Counted from the stretch's first letter, positions 1-5,781 are shown. The stretch: DNA of 5,781 nucleotides from Aquificota bacterium (GCA_013153795.1 JAADDV010000155.1:1-5781); one strand, 5' to 3'. The notes: generated by a model not told the origin, from the sequence alone. Translations and numbers: made by a program.

Positions 1-87
1 AGTAAGAGTAGTTTTTCCGTGGTCAACGTGTCCTATTGTTCCTACGTTTACGTGCTCTTTTTTCCTTTCAAATTTCTCTCTTGCCAT
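1..87 (-). CDS. tuf: Elongation factor Tu, N-terminal fragment (cut by window edge)
   Basis: EF-Tu is the GTPase that carries aminoacyl-tRNA to the ribosomal A site in the cytoplasm. Only the first 29 codons are inside the window. The reading frame begins MAREKFERKKEHVNVGTIGH and continues into the G1/P-loop GHVDHGKT (residues 19-26), which is diagnostic of EF-Tu and close to other thermophile EF-Tu N-termini. The ATG at 85-87 is preceded by GGAGG (93-97) at 5-nt spacing, which fixes the start. The gene lies 57 bp downstream of a same-strand tRNA-Thr. This matches the classic thrT-tufB arrangement and suggests co-transcription from the promoter at 245-274. By analogy with that locus, secE/nusG and ribosomal protein genes might follow beyond the left edge, but this cannot be seen. 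Family assignment is near certain; which tuf copy it is remains unknown. Confidence 0.97.
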   Translation of the reverse strand, partial: MAREKFERKKEHVNVGTIGHVDHGKTTLT

Positions 88-94
88 CTTTACC

Positions 95-143
95 TCCAGT
101 AGGTTCTATATAAAATCATAAAGTTTTAGCTTGGAATACTGGA
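95..143 (-). promoter_or_regulatory. tRNA-tuf leader with possible hairpin reaching into the tuf RBS
   Basis: In the leftward transcript, TCCAGTA at 143-137 can pair with TACTGGA at 101-95. An adjoining TTC/GAA pairing extends the helix past a 2-nt bulge, and the loop is about 27 nt. The 3' arm contains the first three bases (GGA) of the tuf GGAGG. The pairing is directly visible. A regulatory or RNA-processing role is inference, and the loop is long, so stability is modest. Confidence 0.35.
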
Positions 144-144
144 A

Positions 145-217
145 AGCCCACGAGGGGACTTGAACCCCCGACCTCACCCTTACCAAGGGTGTGCTCTGCC
201 GACTGAGCTACGTGGGC
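145..217 (-). tRNA. tRNA-Thr(GGT)
   Basis: A complete 73-nt tRNA cloverleaf reads on the minus strand. It has acceptor GCCCACG/CGTGGGC, D-stem GCTC/GAGC with an 8-nt loop containing GG, anticodon stem CACCC/GGGTG with loop TTGGTAA, variable loop AGGTC, T-stem GGGGG/CCCCT (one G-U pair) and T-loop TTCAAGT. The anticodon GGT at 184-182 reads ACC and ACT threonine codons. The discriminator is T, and no CCA is encoded (the next bases are TTCC), so the CCA tail must be added enzymatically. It lies directly upstream of tuf on the same strand, the same pairing as thrT-tufB in other bacteria, so processing from a common tRNA-mRNA transcript is likely. Confidence 0.97.
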
Positions 218-244
218 ACATAAAATACCCACAAACAAAATAAT

Positions 245-274
245 ATTATACATAAAAAATATACAAAATGTAAA
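245..274 (-). promoter_or_regulatory. Sigma70-type promoter of the tRNA-Thr-tuf unit
   Basis: On the minus strand, a -35 element TTTACA (274-269) is followed after 18 bp by a perfect -10 TATAAT (250-245). Transcription would start near 238, about 20 nt upstream of the mature tRNA 5' end. Hexamer quality, spacing and position all fit a strong stable-RNA promoter. No experimental start is known from the sequence. Confidence 0.75.
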
Positions 275-468
275 GATTAATAATTATGGAATTTAAGATT
301 ACTTATTTCTCTTTCGGTAACCTTTAGATTCTTTAATTATAATACAAATTTGTAATTTGTGTTGACAGATTATTAAAACTTTCCATTAATTAATAGATAT
401 TTCCATAGTAAAATATTATTCCAAAATTCTAATCATCACTATAATCATTATTAACTAAAAGGAGAATT
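275..468. other. Divergent intergenic region upstream of argS; candidate promoter
   Basis: This gene-free stretch separates the leftward tRNA-tuf promoter from rightward argS. A consensus -35 TTGACA sits at 362-367, with ATTAAT at 385-390 as a 17-bp-spaced but imperfect -10. An alternative is TTAATT (386-391), 17 bp, TAAAAT (409-414). Isolated TATAAT strings at 338-343 and 440-445 lack a decent -35. It also holds two perfect 10-bp palindromes, ACAAATTTGT (344-353) and ATTAATTAAT (385-394), and TTTCCAT repeated at 380-386 and 400-406. The argS ribosome binding site AAAGGAG is at 458-464. No open reading frame of note and no structured RNA was recognised. Which promoter is used is uncertain. 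Confidence 0.45.
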
Positions 469-2130
469 ATGAAGCAGGAGTTAAAAGAAAAAATTATTTC
501 CTTATTAGAAAAAGAAATCCCCGAAGTCAAACAAATTAAAGACAAGATAAAAATAGACATACCTAAAGAAGATAAGTTTGGGGATATAGCAATAAACGTA
601 GCCTTTTTACTAACAAAACTTTTAAAGAAAAAACCTATAGACATAGCAAATCAGATTAAAGATATTTTAGAAAAACAGCCTGAATTTGAAAAAATAGAAG
701 TAGCAGGAGCAGGTTTTATAAACATATTTCTTTCTCAGATTTTTTACCAAAATATCCTAAAACAGATTTTAGAAGAAAAAGACGAATATGGAAAAGCCAA
801 AGAGAAAAACAGAGGAAGAATAAATGTAGAGTTTGTCAGCGCAAATCCAACAGGTCCCCTTCATCTAGGACATGGAAGAGGCGCTGTAGTTGGAAATGTC
901 CAGTCAAACCTTTATGAGTATGTAGGATACTTTGTAGAAAGGGAGTTTTATATAAATGATGCAGGAAGACAGATAAAAAAACTTGGAGAATCTGTCTGTG
1001 CAAGATTTTTCCAAATAGAAAATCCAAATTACCTATTTCCAGAAGATGGCTATCACGGAGACTATATAAAAGAGATTGCCCAGCATCTATATAAATATGA
1101 AAGAGAAAAAATACTCTCGATGGTAGACAAAGAGCAGGCTATAGATTTTTGTGCAGAGTTTGCAAAAGAAATGCTCTTAGAAAAAATAAAAGAAGACCTC
1201 AAAGGTTTTGGTGTTGAGTTTGATATATGGTTTAGTGAAAAATCCCTGTATACATCAGGGAAAGTTGATGAAGCTATAGAGTTTTTACGCTCAAAAGGAC
1301 TTATATACGAAAAAGATGGAGCTTTATGGGTGAAAACAACCCAGTTTGGAGATGATAAAGACAGAGTTATTATAAAATCAGACGGCTCTTACACATACTT
1401 TGCAGGAGATATAGCATACCACTATGACAAATTCAAAAGAGGATATGATTTCGTTGTAAATGTCTGGGGAGCAGACCATCATGGCTATTTTCCAAGACTG
1501 AAAGCAGCTGTTATGGCTTTTGGCGTTCCAGAAGACTGGTTAAAGGTAATATTTATTCAGCTTGTAAAACTGTTTAAAAACGGTCAAGAAGTTAAAATGT
1601 CAAAACGCTCTGGCTCTTTTATAACCCTCAAAGAGCTTATAGAAGAAGTAGGAAAAGATGCAGTTATATACTTTTTCCTTACAAAAGACAGTAATACCCA
1701 TCTTAATTTTGATATAGACCTTGCCCTAAAAAAGTCCTCTGAAAACCCTGTCTACTATGTCCAGTATGCCCATGCTAGAATATCCTCTGTTTTTAGAGAA
1801 GCAAAAGAAAGATTTGGATTTGACCCGGAAGAGGATTTTGAGGCTGATTTATCTCTTTTAAAGGAAAACCAAGAAAGAGTTTTAATGAAATATCTTTCTT
1901 TTATTCCAGACCTTATAAGAGAGGCTGCAGAAAAACAACAACCTCATAAGTTAACCCAGATAACATACGACCTTGCGTCTGAATTTCACTATTATTACAA
2001 CAACTTTAAGTTTCTAATTGAAGAAGACGAAAACTTAATGAAAGCCAGACTTTATCTTCTTAAAGCTATTCGATACGCTCTAAGGACTCTTTTTAAACTC
2101 ATGGGAATAACCCCTGTTGAGAGGATGTAA
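469..2130 (+). CDS. argS: Arginyl-tRNA synthetase
   Basis: This is the class I aminoacyl-tRNA synthetase that joins arginine to tRNA-Arg using ATP, in the cytoplasm; it needs bound tRNA for amino-acid activation. At 553 residues it is a normal full-length bacterial ArgRS. The N-terminal tRNA-recognition domain (about 1-110) has the FGDIAINVA signature at 37-45. The catalytic Rossmann core carries EFVSANPTGP (121-130) running into the HIGH-type motif HLGH (132-135), YINDAGRQ (161-168), WGADHHGYFPR (333-343) and a canonical KMSKR loop (376-380). The C-terminal DALR anticodon-binding helices run from about 426 to the typical ERM end. The ATG is preceded by AAAGGAG at 4-nt spacing. The next gene starts 2 bp after the stop and its ribosome binding site lies inside the last argS codons, so the two are almost certainly one operon. 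No missing catalytic residues or frameshift were seen. Confidence 0.98.
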   Translation: MKQELKEKIISLLEKEIPEVKQIKDKIKIDIPKEDKFGDIAINVAFLLTKLLKKKPIDIANQIKDILEKQPEFEKIEVAGAGFINIFLSQIFYQNILKQILEEKDEYGKAKEKNRGRINVEFVSANPTGPLHLGHGRGAVVGNVQSNLYEYVGYFVEREFYINDAGRQIKKLGESVCARFFQIENPNYLFPEDGYHGDYIKEIAQHLYKYEREKILSMVDKEQAIDFCAEFAKEMLLEKIKEDLKGFGVEFDIWFSEKSLYTSGKVDEAIEFLRSKGLIYEKDGALWVKTTQFGDDKDRVIIKSDGSYTYFAGDIAYHYDKFKRGYDFVVNVWGADHHGYFPRLKAAVMAFGVPEDWLKVIFIQLVKLFKNGQEVKMSKRSGSFITLKELIEEVGKDAVIYFFLTKDSNTHLNFDIDLALKKSSENPVYYVQYAHARISSVFREAKERFGFDPEEDFEADLSLLKENQERVLMKYLSFIPDLIREAAEKQQPHKLTQITYDLASEFHYYYNNFKFLIEEDENLMKARLYLLKAIRYALRTLFKLMGITPVERM

Positions 2131-2132
2131 AA

Positions 2133-2831
2133 ATGGATAAAGATTTAAAAGATACCATTAGAAAATTAGAAGAAGCAAAAAGAAGGCAAGAAAAATTAGA
2201 AAAAACAATAATAATTTTATCTGGTCTTTTAATTGTCATCGTTTTTACAGTTATTGGAATAAATCTTTATTCAGGAAAAAATGAAAAAATTTCTGAACCT
2301 GAAATTAACATAATAAATGAAAAATCTCCTGATATAGCAAAAATAAATAAAGAAGAAACGGCAAATGTAGTTCAGAAAGGAATTTTACCAACTACTAGTA
2401 ATATAACTACATCTACCCAATCTCAGATTATTTCAAAATCAAAATCTGAGCAGATAGAAAAAAAAGAAAAAACTGAAAAATCAAAGGTAGTTATTATAAA
2501 GAAACCTGAAAAAATAGAGAAAAGGAAAGAAACTCCTCAAAAAAAAGAAATACAAAAGAAAAAAATAACTTCAGCAAATACCAAAAATACGAAAAAAGAA
2601 GAAAAAAAGGCATCTGTTCAAACAGGATATTATTATATCCAAGTAGGAGCCTTCTCTAGCAAGGAAAACGCAGAAAGAGCAAAGAAAAATTTTAAAATTT
2701 CTCCTTCTCGTTTTGTTATAATCCGCACAGGAAAACTTTATAAACTTCTTATTGGTAAATTTAAAACAAGAAAAGAAGCTCAAAATTTTATGAGAAAGTA
2801 TGGAATAAAAGGAATTATAAAAAAGATTTAA
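2133..2831 (+). CDS. SPOR-domain single-pass membrane protein (FtsN/DedD-like architecture)
   Basis: This 232-residue protein probably binds denuded peptidoglycan at division sites through its SPOR domain. Visible layout: a short charged cytoplasmic N-terminus (1-24, coiled-coil-like KLEEAKRRQEKLEK); one transmembrane helix (about 25-46, rich in I/L/V); a long low-complexity Lys/Glu/Ser/Thr linker (about 48-162); and a C-terminal SPOR domain (about 166-232). The SPOR domain shows YYIQVGAFSSKENAERAKK and, near the end, YKLLIGKFKTRKEAQ, the two typical half-repeats. There are no cysteines, catalytic motifs or signal-peptidase site, so it should be inner-membrane anchored with the SPOR domain outside. 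GAGAGG at 2119-2124, inside argS, gives 8-nt spacing to the ATG and implies translational coupling. argS followed by a SPOR gene is also known in proteobacteria such as Pseudomonas. SPOR assignment is strong; a specific FtsN or DedD equivalence is not established. Confidence 0.9.
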   Translation: MDKDLKDTIRKLEEAKRRQEKLEKTIIILSGLLIVIVFTVIGINLYSGKNEKISEPEINIINEKSPDIAKINKEETANVVQKGILPTTSNITTSTQSQIISKSKSEQIEKKEKTEKSKVVIIKKPEKIEKRKETPQKKEIQKKKITSANTKNTKKEEKKASVQTGYYYIQVGAFSSKENAERAKKNFKISPSRFVIIRTGKLYKLLIGKFKTRKEAQNFMRKYGIKGIIKKI

Positions 2832-2863
2832 AAAGAAGGTGGATTTAGTGATATCCACCTTCT
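2830..2863 (-). terminator. Intrinsic terminator of cydAB at the convergent junction
   Basis: AGAAGGTGGAT (2834-2844) and ATCCACCTTCT (2853-2863) form a perfect 11-bp stem with an 8-nt loop. Read leftward, the stem ends in a run of five T (2834-2830), a good rho-independent terminator for cydAB. The cydB stop codon lies in the loop and the first stem arm encodes its last residues. Read rightward, the stem is followed by GTAGAAAC with no immediate T run, so termination of the argS-SPOR transcript here would be weaker. Confidence 0.85.
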
Positions 2864-3879
2864 GTAGAAACTTTTCCTTTAAAAACTCTATAAACATAAA
2901 TCGTATAAAAAATAACAATAGGCATAAGAGTAAGAGTCGCTACTAGCATAACTGTAAGGGTTATATGAGAAGAAGCTGAATTGAATATTGTCAGATTATA
3001 TTCGGGATTTATTGTTGACCTCATTAAAACAGGATAAGTAGCAAAAGCAATAGTTAAAATTGTCCCTATAGTTACAAGTGAAGAACCTATTATTACTTTA
3101 TCAAATTTCTCTGAGGATAAAAATTTAAAGTATAAAATAAGTCCTACTATCATCATTATAGGTGCTATCCAGAATAAAGGATATTTAAAATAATTTGAAT
3201 ATAGATAAGGAGATGTAATTACTAACAAAAAGTCAGTTATAGCTAAAGAGATAACATATCCAAAAAAACCTATATATGCTGCTTTTTTAGCTAACTCAAA
3301 AACTTCTCCTTCTGTTTTTCTTAAAAGATAAGCAGCTCCATGCATTAAAAACATAAAAACTCCAACAATACCAATTAAGACAGGAGCTGGTCTAAGTAAA
3401 GTAAAAAATGTTCCATGATATACACCTTGCTGGTCTATAGGAACACCTATAACAGCATTTCCAACAGCAACTCCAAATAAAAAAGCAGGCACTATATTAC
3501 CAATCCAATAAATCCAGTCCCACGTTTTTCTCCATAAAGAACTTTCTTTTTTATTTCTATATTCAAAAGCAACAGCTCTTCCTATTAATGCCCAAAGAAC
3601 AATTAAAATAGCAAAATAAAAACCACTGAAAGCTGAGGCATAAACAATAGGAAAAGCAGCAAATAACATTCCTCCACCAGCAATAAGCCAAACCTCATTT
3701 CCATCCCATACAGGAGCAACAGCATTATATAAAACTCTTCTATTTTCATCTTTTTTTGTAAAAATTGTTAAAATTCCGCTTCCTAAATCAAAACCATCTG
3801 TAAGAGCATAACCTATAAGAAAGAATCCTGAAAGCAAAAACCATATTCCTTCTAATGTTGTAAATAATTCAGCTGGCAT
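2845..3879 (-). CDS. cydB: Cytochrome bd quinol oxidase subunit II (CydB)
   Basis: CydB is the haem-free or haem-poor membrane partner of CydA in the bd-type terminal oxidase of the inner membrane. It is 344 residues long, slightly shorter than the E. coli protein (about 379), with 8-9 hydrophobic helices. Family landmarks are GYALTDGFDLGSG (23-35), corresponding to E. coli GFAVTDGFDMGVG; NAVAPVWDGNEVWLI (52-66) with the conserved WDGN at 58-61; the following FAAFPIVYASAFSGFY; and a C-terminal YPVLMRSTI...SSHITLTVML block matching E. coli's closing helix region. AAAGGAGGA (3893-3885) precedes the ATG with about 6-nt spacing. It begins 27 bp after the cydA stop in the same direction, so the two form one operon. 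The last codons overlap the terminator hairpin, and no cydX-like small gene follows. Confidence 0.97.
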   Translation of the reverse strand: MPAELFTTLEGIWFLLSGFFLIGYALTDGFDLGSGILTIFTKKDENRRVLYNAVAPVWDGNEVWLIAGGGMLFAAFPIVYASAFSGFYFAILIVLWALIGRAVAFEYRNKKESSLWRKTWDWIYWIGNIVPAFLFGVAVGNAVIGVPIDQQGVYHGTFFTLLRPAPVLIGIVGVFMFLMHGAAYLLRKTEGEVFELAKKAAYIGFFGYVISLAITDFLLVITSPYLYSNYFKYPLFWIAPIMMIVGLILYFKFLSSEKFDKVIIGSSLVTIGTILTIAFATYPVLMRSTINPEYNLTIFNSASSHITLTVMLVATLTLMPIVIFYTIYVYRVFKGKVSTEGGYH

Positions 3880-3906
3880 GTTTTTCCTCCTTTATTTTAA
3901 ATTTTT

Positions 3907-5421
3907 TTAAGCTTTTATTTGATTTTCAGAATTTAAGGAAATAGTTTCTTTAGGACCTTTCTTTACAGCTTTAATCATTGCATAGAGAAAAACAAAGAAA
4001 ATAGCTGTATAAATACCTGTAAATACTAGAAAAGAAATCAATACATTCCCTGTTGGATGAAATGAAACTCCATCTTTAGTTAATAAAATTCCCTGAACAA
4101 GCCAAGGTTGTCTTCCTACTTCAGCCGAGACCCAACCTAGCTCTGTTGCAATATAAGGTAGTGGAATAGATAAAAGAACCGTCCATAAGAATGCTTTATT
4201 TGTATATAATTTTCCTTTTCTTAAAAGCCAAAGTCCCCATAAAACAACAAAGGCAAAGAAGAAACCTAAATAAACCATTAAATGAAATGTTGTAAATACA
4301 AGAGCAACAGAAGGAAGGTCTTCCATTGTAATGTTGTATGCTCTTGCCTGAGCTTTTGCAAGAGCAAGCTCAGCTTTTAATTTTTCTATTTCTTCTTTAG
4401 GAGCACCAGAAGCTTCAAGTTCTTTCAACTTAGCTTCTAAAATAGAGATTTTTTCTTTTGCTTCCTGAGCAATTTTTTGATACTCTTTGACTAAATCCTT
4501 TATTCCTTTAAACTCAGCATTTGGGTCGTGGTAAGACAAAAGACTTAAAAGATATGGAATTTCTATTAAAGATTTTGTTTCTTGTTTTTCATCATCTACA
4601 ATTCCAAGTAATGTTAATGAAGCTCCTTTTTCTGTTTCCCATTTTCCTTCCATCATTGCCATTTTTAATGGCTGAGTATTAGCTACCTGATATCCATGAA
4701 AATCTCCGAAAACAATTTGAATAAGGGAAACAATAGCTGTAAAGATAAGGGCAAATTTAAGGCCTATTTTTGCTATTTCTACATGTTTATTTTTTAATAA
4801 ATAATAAGCCATTATTCCCATTACAAAAAAACCACCAACAATATATCCAGCATCAACACAATGTAAAAATCTAATAACTGTAGAGTGATTTATTACTGCT
4901 TCAAAAAAATCAGCTAAAACAGCCTTTACTCCTTGAGGAGTTTCAACAATCTTATATCCAGCAGGCGTTTGCATCCATGAATTTGCTATTAAAATCCATA
5001 AGGCTGAAAGAGTGCTTCCTAAAGCTACCATCCATGCAGCAAAAGTATGCATTTTGTCAGATACTCTATCTTTTCCAAAAAGGAAAAGTCCTATAAAAGT
5101 TGATTCTAAGAAAAAAGCCATTAGTCCTTCTATAGCTAAAGGAGCTCCAAATATATCTCCTACAAATTTTGAATATTGAAACCAGTTTGTTCCAAATTCA
5201 AATTCCATAGTAAGACCTGTTGCTACTCCTACAGCGAAATTAATCGCAAAAAGTTTCATTAAAAACATGGCAAGGTCATCATATTTTTTATTTTTATTTT
5301 TTAGGTAAATAGTTTTTAAAATAGCTATCATAAAGGCAAGCCCAAGAGTTAAAGGAACAAAAAGAAAGTGATAAAAAGCTGTCATTCCAAATTGAAGGCG
5401 GGAAAGGGTTAATAAATCCAT
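3907..5421 (-). CDS. cydA: Cytochrome bd quinol oxidase subunit I (CydA), long Q-loop type
   Basis: CydA carries the haems of the bd oxidase, oxidising quinol and reducing O2 to water in the cytoplasmic membrane. The 504-residue protein has the expected nine or so helices. Residues aligning with E. coli functional positions are present: H18 (H19), E98 (E99), E106 (E107), H187 (H186) and M382 (M393) for haem b558, K253 (K252) and E258 (E257) for quinol, and the block GWVSAEVGRQPW (429-440) containing W430 (W441), E434 (E445) and R437 (R448). The segment between H187 and M382 is nearly as long as in E. coli, so this is a long-Q-loop enzyme rather than the short Bacillus type. Residues about 307-361 form a predicted coiled-coil hairpin. 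GGAGG (5431-5427) with 5-nt spacing fixes the ATG. FNR-like dyads lie upstream and cydB follows after 27 bp. Confidence 0.98.
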   Translation of the reverse strand: MDLLTLSRLQFGMTAFYHFLFVPLTLGLAFMIAILKTIYLKNKNKKYDDLAMFLMKLFAINFAVGVATGLTMEFEFGTNWFQYSKFVGDIFGAPLAIEGLMAFFLESTFIGLFLFGKDRVSDKMHTFAAWMVALGSTLSALWILIANSWMQTPAGYKIVETPQGVKAVLADFFEAVINHSTVIRFLHCVDAGYIVGGFFVMGIMAYYLLKNKHVEIAKIGLKFALIFTAIVSLIQIVFGDFHGYQVANTQPLKMAMMEGKWETEKGASLTLLGIVDDEKQETKSLIEIPYLLSLLSYHDPNAEFKGIKDLVKEYQKIAQEAKEKISILEAKLKELEASGAPKEEIEKLKAELALAKAQARAYNITMEDLPSVALVFTTFHLMVYLGFFFAFVVLWGLWLLRKGKLYTNKAFLWTVLLSIPLPYIATELGWVSAEVGRQPWLVQGILLTKDGVSFHPTGNVLISFLVFTGIYTAIFFVFLYAMIKAVKKGPKETISLNSENQIKA

Positions 5422-5464
5422 TTTGTCCTCCTGTATGGTTAGTTATTACTTACTAAGTTTATTC

Positions 5465-5478
5465 TTGACCTAAATCAA
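5465..5478 (-). promoter_or_regulatory. FNR/CRP-family binding site upstream of cydA
   Basis: The minus strand reads TTGATTTAGGTCAA, one base away from the FNR consensus TTGAT-N4-ATCAA. Its centre is about 50 bp upstream of the cydA start codon. FNR-type regulators control cyd genes in several bacteria, so oxygen-responsive control is a reasonable inference. TTGATT within it could also act as a -35, 17 bp from a poor -10 (TAGTAA, 5455-5450), so activation or repression cannot be told apart. Confidence 0.6.
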
Positions 5479-5483
5479 GATTT

Positions 5484-5497
5484 ATGATTAGAATCAT
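5484..5497. promoter_or_regulatory. Second dyad upstream of cydA, FNR/CRP-like or other regulator
   Basis: ATGATTAGAATCAT is a perfect dyad (6-bp arms, 2-bp centre), extending to 7-bp arms at 5483-5498. It contains the TGAT-N4-ATCA core of FNR-family sites, but the outer bases are A/T rather than T/A. Its centre is 19 bp from that of the neighbouring site. If it acted as a class II activator site (-41.5), a start near 5449 with -10-like TAAACT (5461-5456) would follow. A Fur/PerR-type operator is an alternative reading. Confidence 0.45.
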
Positions 5498-5589
5498 AGA
5501 AAGGTTAATGTTTACTAACTTCTTAACAAAGAAAAAAATTTTTAAACGATGGTCAAAAAAGCTATTATTAAAATAACAACAGTAAATCT

Positions 5590-5615
5590 AAAAACTTTTA
5601 TAGAGTAATAAAAAG
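5590..5615 (-). terminator. Weak AT-rich terminator-like hairpin after the partial right-edge gene
   Basis: Read leftward, CTTTTTAT (5615-5608) can pair with ATAAAAG (5601-5595) with one bulged base and a 6-nt loop, followed by five T (5594-5590). It sits just after the stop codon of the partial gene. The stem has a single G-C pair, so efficiency is doubtful. Confidence 0.3.
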
Positions 5616-5619
5616 ATTT

Positions 5620-5781
5620 CTAGTTTTGAGTATTTTTATAAGATAATTTTCCTAAAAGAGCTTTTATACGAGTTTTTTCAACATGAGATATGTATATATA
5701 TTCTTTCTCTTTAATTTCATTATTAAGTTTGTCTAAGAAAGGAACAAGTAAAATAATAAAATTTTTTTCTTTTTTCCTTCT
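5620..5781 (-). CDS. C-terminal fragment of a hypothetical protein (cut by window edge)
   Basis: An open frame enters from the right edge and runs 53 codons to a TAG at 5622-5620. The peptide is Lys/Glu/Ile/Leu-rich, with a basic start (RRKKEK), a hydrophobic patch NFIILLVPFL, then DKLNNEIKEKEYIYISHVEK and a basic tail ending KNTQN. In DNA this AT-rich an uninterrupted frame of this length is unlikely but not impossible by chance, and its composition resembles the neighbouring genes. There is no in-frame ATG, so the start lies outside the window. It points the same way as cydAB, with 198 bp between them. I do not recognise the family; a regulator or a membrane-associated protein cannot be judged from this fragment. 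Confidence 0.6.
   Translation of the reverse strand, partial: RRKKEKNFIILLVPFLDKLNNEIKEKEYIYISHVEKTRIKALLGKLSYKNTQN

Noticed and set aside
338..343. Perfect TATAAT as an argS -10
   Set aside because: No acceptable -35 lies 16-18 bp upstream, and such strings are common by chance in DNA this AT-rich; the same holds for TATAAT at 440-445.
429..644. Minus-strand open frame of 71 codons opposite the argS start
   Set aside because: It overlaps the well-supported argS N-terminus, has no ribosome binding site and gives a Phe/Ser-rich composition typical of the antisense of Lys/Glu-rich coding DNA.
836..1027. Minus-strand open frame of 63 codons inside argS
   Set aside because: It lies fully antisense to the conserved catalytic core of ArgRS and shows no family signature.
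2278..2620. Lys/Glu low-complexity stretch of the SPOR protein as a sequence error or repeat element
   Set aside because: The frame stays open into a good SPOR domain, and such linkers are normal in FtsN/DedD-like proteins; no exact tandem unit was seen.
2571..2918. Minus-strand open frame of 115 codons across the convergent junction
   Set aside because: It is antisense to the SPOR gene and out of frame with cydB; its runs of Phe are the complement of Lys-rich codons, and it would cross the terminator hairpin.
4080..4140. Apparent loss of the haem b595 glutamate (E. coli E445) in CydA
   Set aside because: Rechecking the E. coli numbering places E445 before GRQPW, not after it; the equivalent E434 is present in GWVSAEVGRQPW.
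5525..5550. Long A/T tract and an isolated TTGACC (minus strand, 5556-5551) as a further cydA promoter
   Set aside because: No -10 is found at proper spacing downstream of TTGACC, and the A/T tract has no pairing structure beyond a trivial palindrome.

Overview
The window is AT-rich, with Lys/Glu/Ile-rich proteins, heavy AGA and ATA codon use and strong GGAGG ribosome binding sites. The EF-Tu N-terminus is of the type seen in Aquifex, and a long-loop cytochrome bd oxidase is present. Together these fit a low-GC thermophilic bacterium, most plausibly an Aquificota member of the Sulfurihydrogenibium type. That placement is inference from composition and family resemblance, not from any search.

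Layout from left to right: (1) a leftward tRNA-Thr(GGT)-tuf unit, with tuf cut off by the window edge, driven by a very good sigma70-type promoter at about 245-274; (2) an AT-rich divergent intergenic region of about 250 bp; (3) a rightward two-gene unit, argS (arginyl-tRNA synthetase) followed after 2 bp by a single-pass membrane protein with a C-terminal SPOR domain; (4) a convergent junction at about 2830-2863 holding a strong hairpin that works best as the terminator of the leftward genes; (5) a leftward cydA-cydB operon encoding both main subunits of a bd-type quinol oxidase; (6) a 198-bp upstream region carrying two FNR/CRP-like dyads; (7) the 3' end of a further leftward gene of unknown function that runs off the right edge.

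Functionally, the left half is translation (EF-Tu, tRNA-Thr, ArgRS) plus a probable cell-envelope/division factor. The right half is respiration: CydAB oxidises quinol and reduces O2 to water, usually at low oxygen, and the FNR-like dyads just upstream of cydA support oxygen- or redox-responsive control. No cydX-like small gene and no cydDC genes are visible here.

I did not find a clear undescribed system. The most interesting points are a strongly predicted coiled-coil hairpin inside the CydA Q-loop, the tandem FNR-like dyads, a terminator whose stem is partly built from the last cydB codons, and a leader hairpin that reaches into the tuf ribosome binding site.
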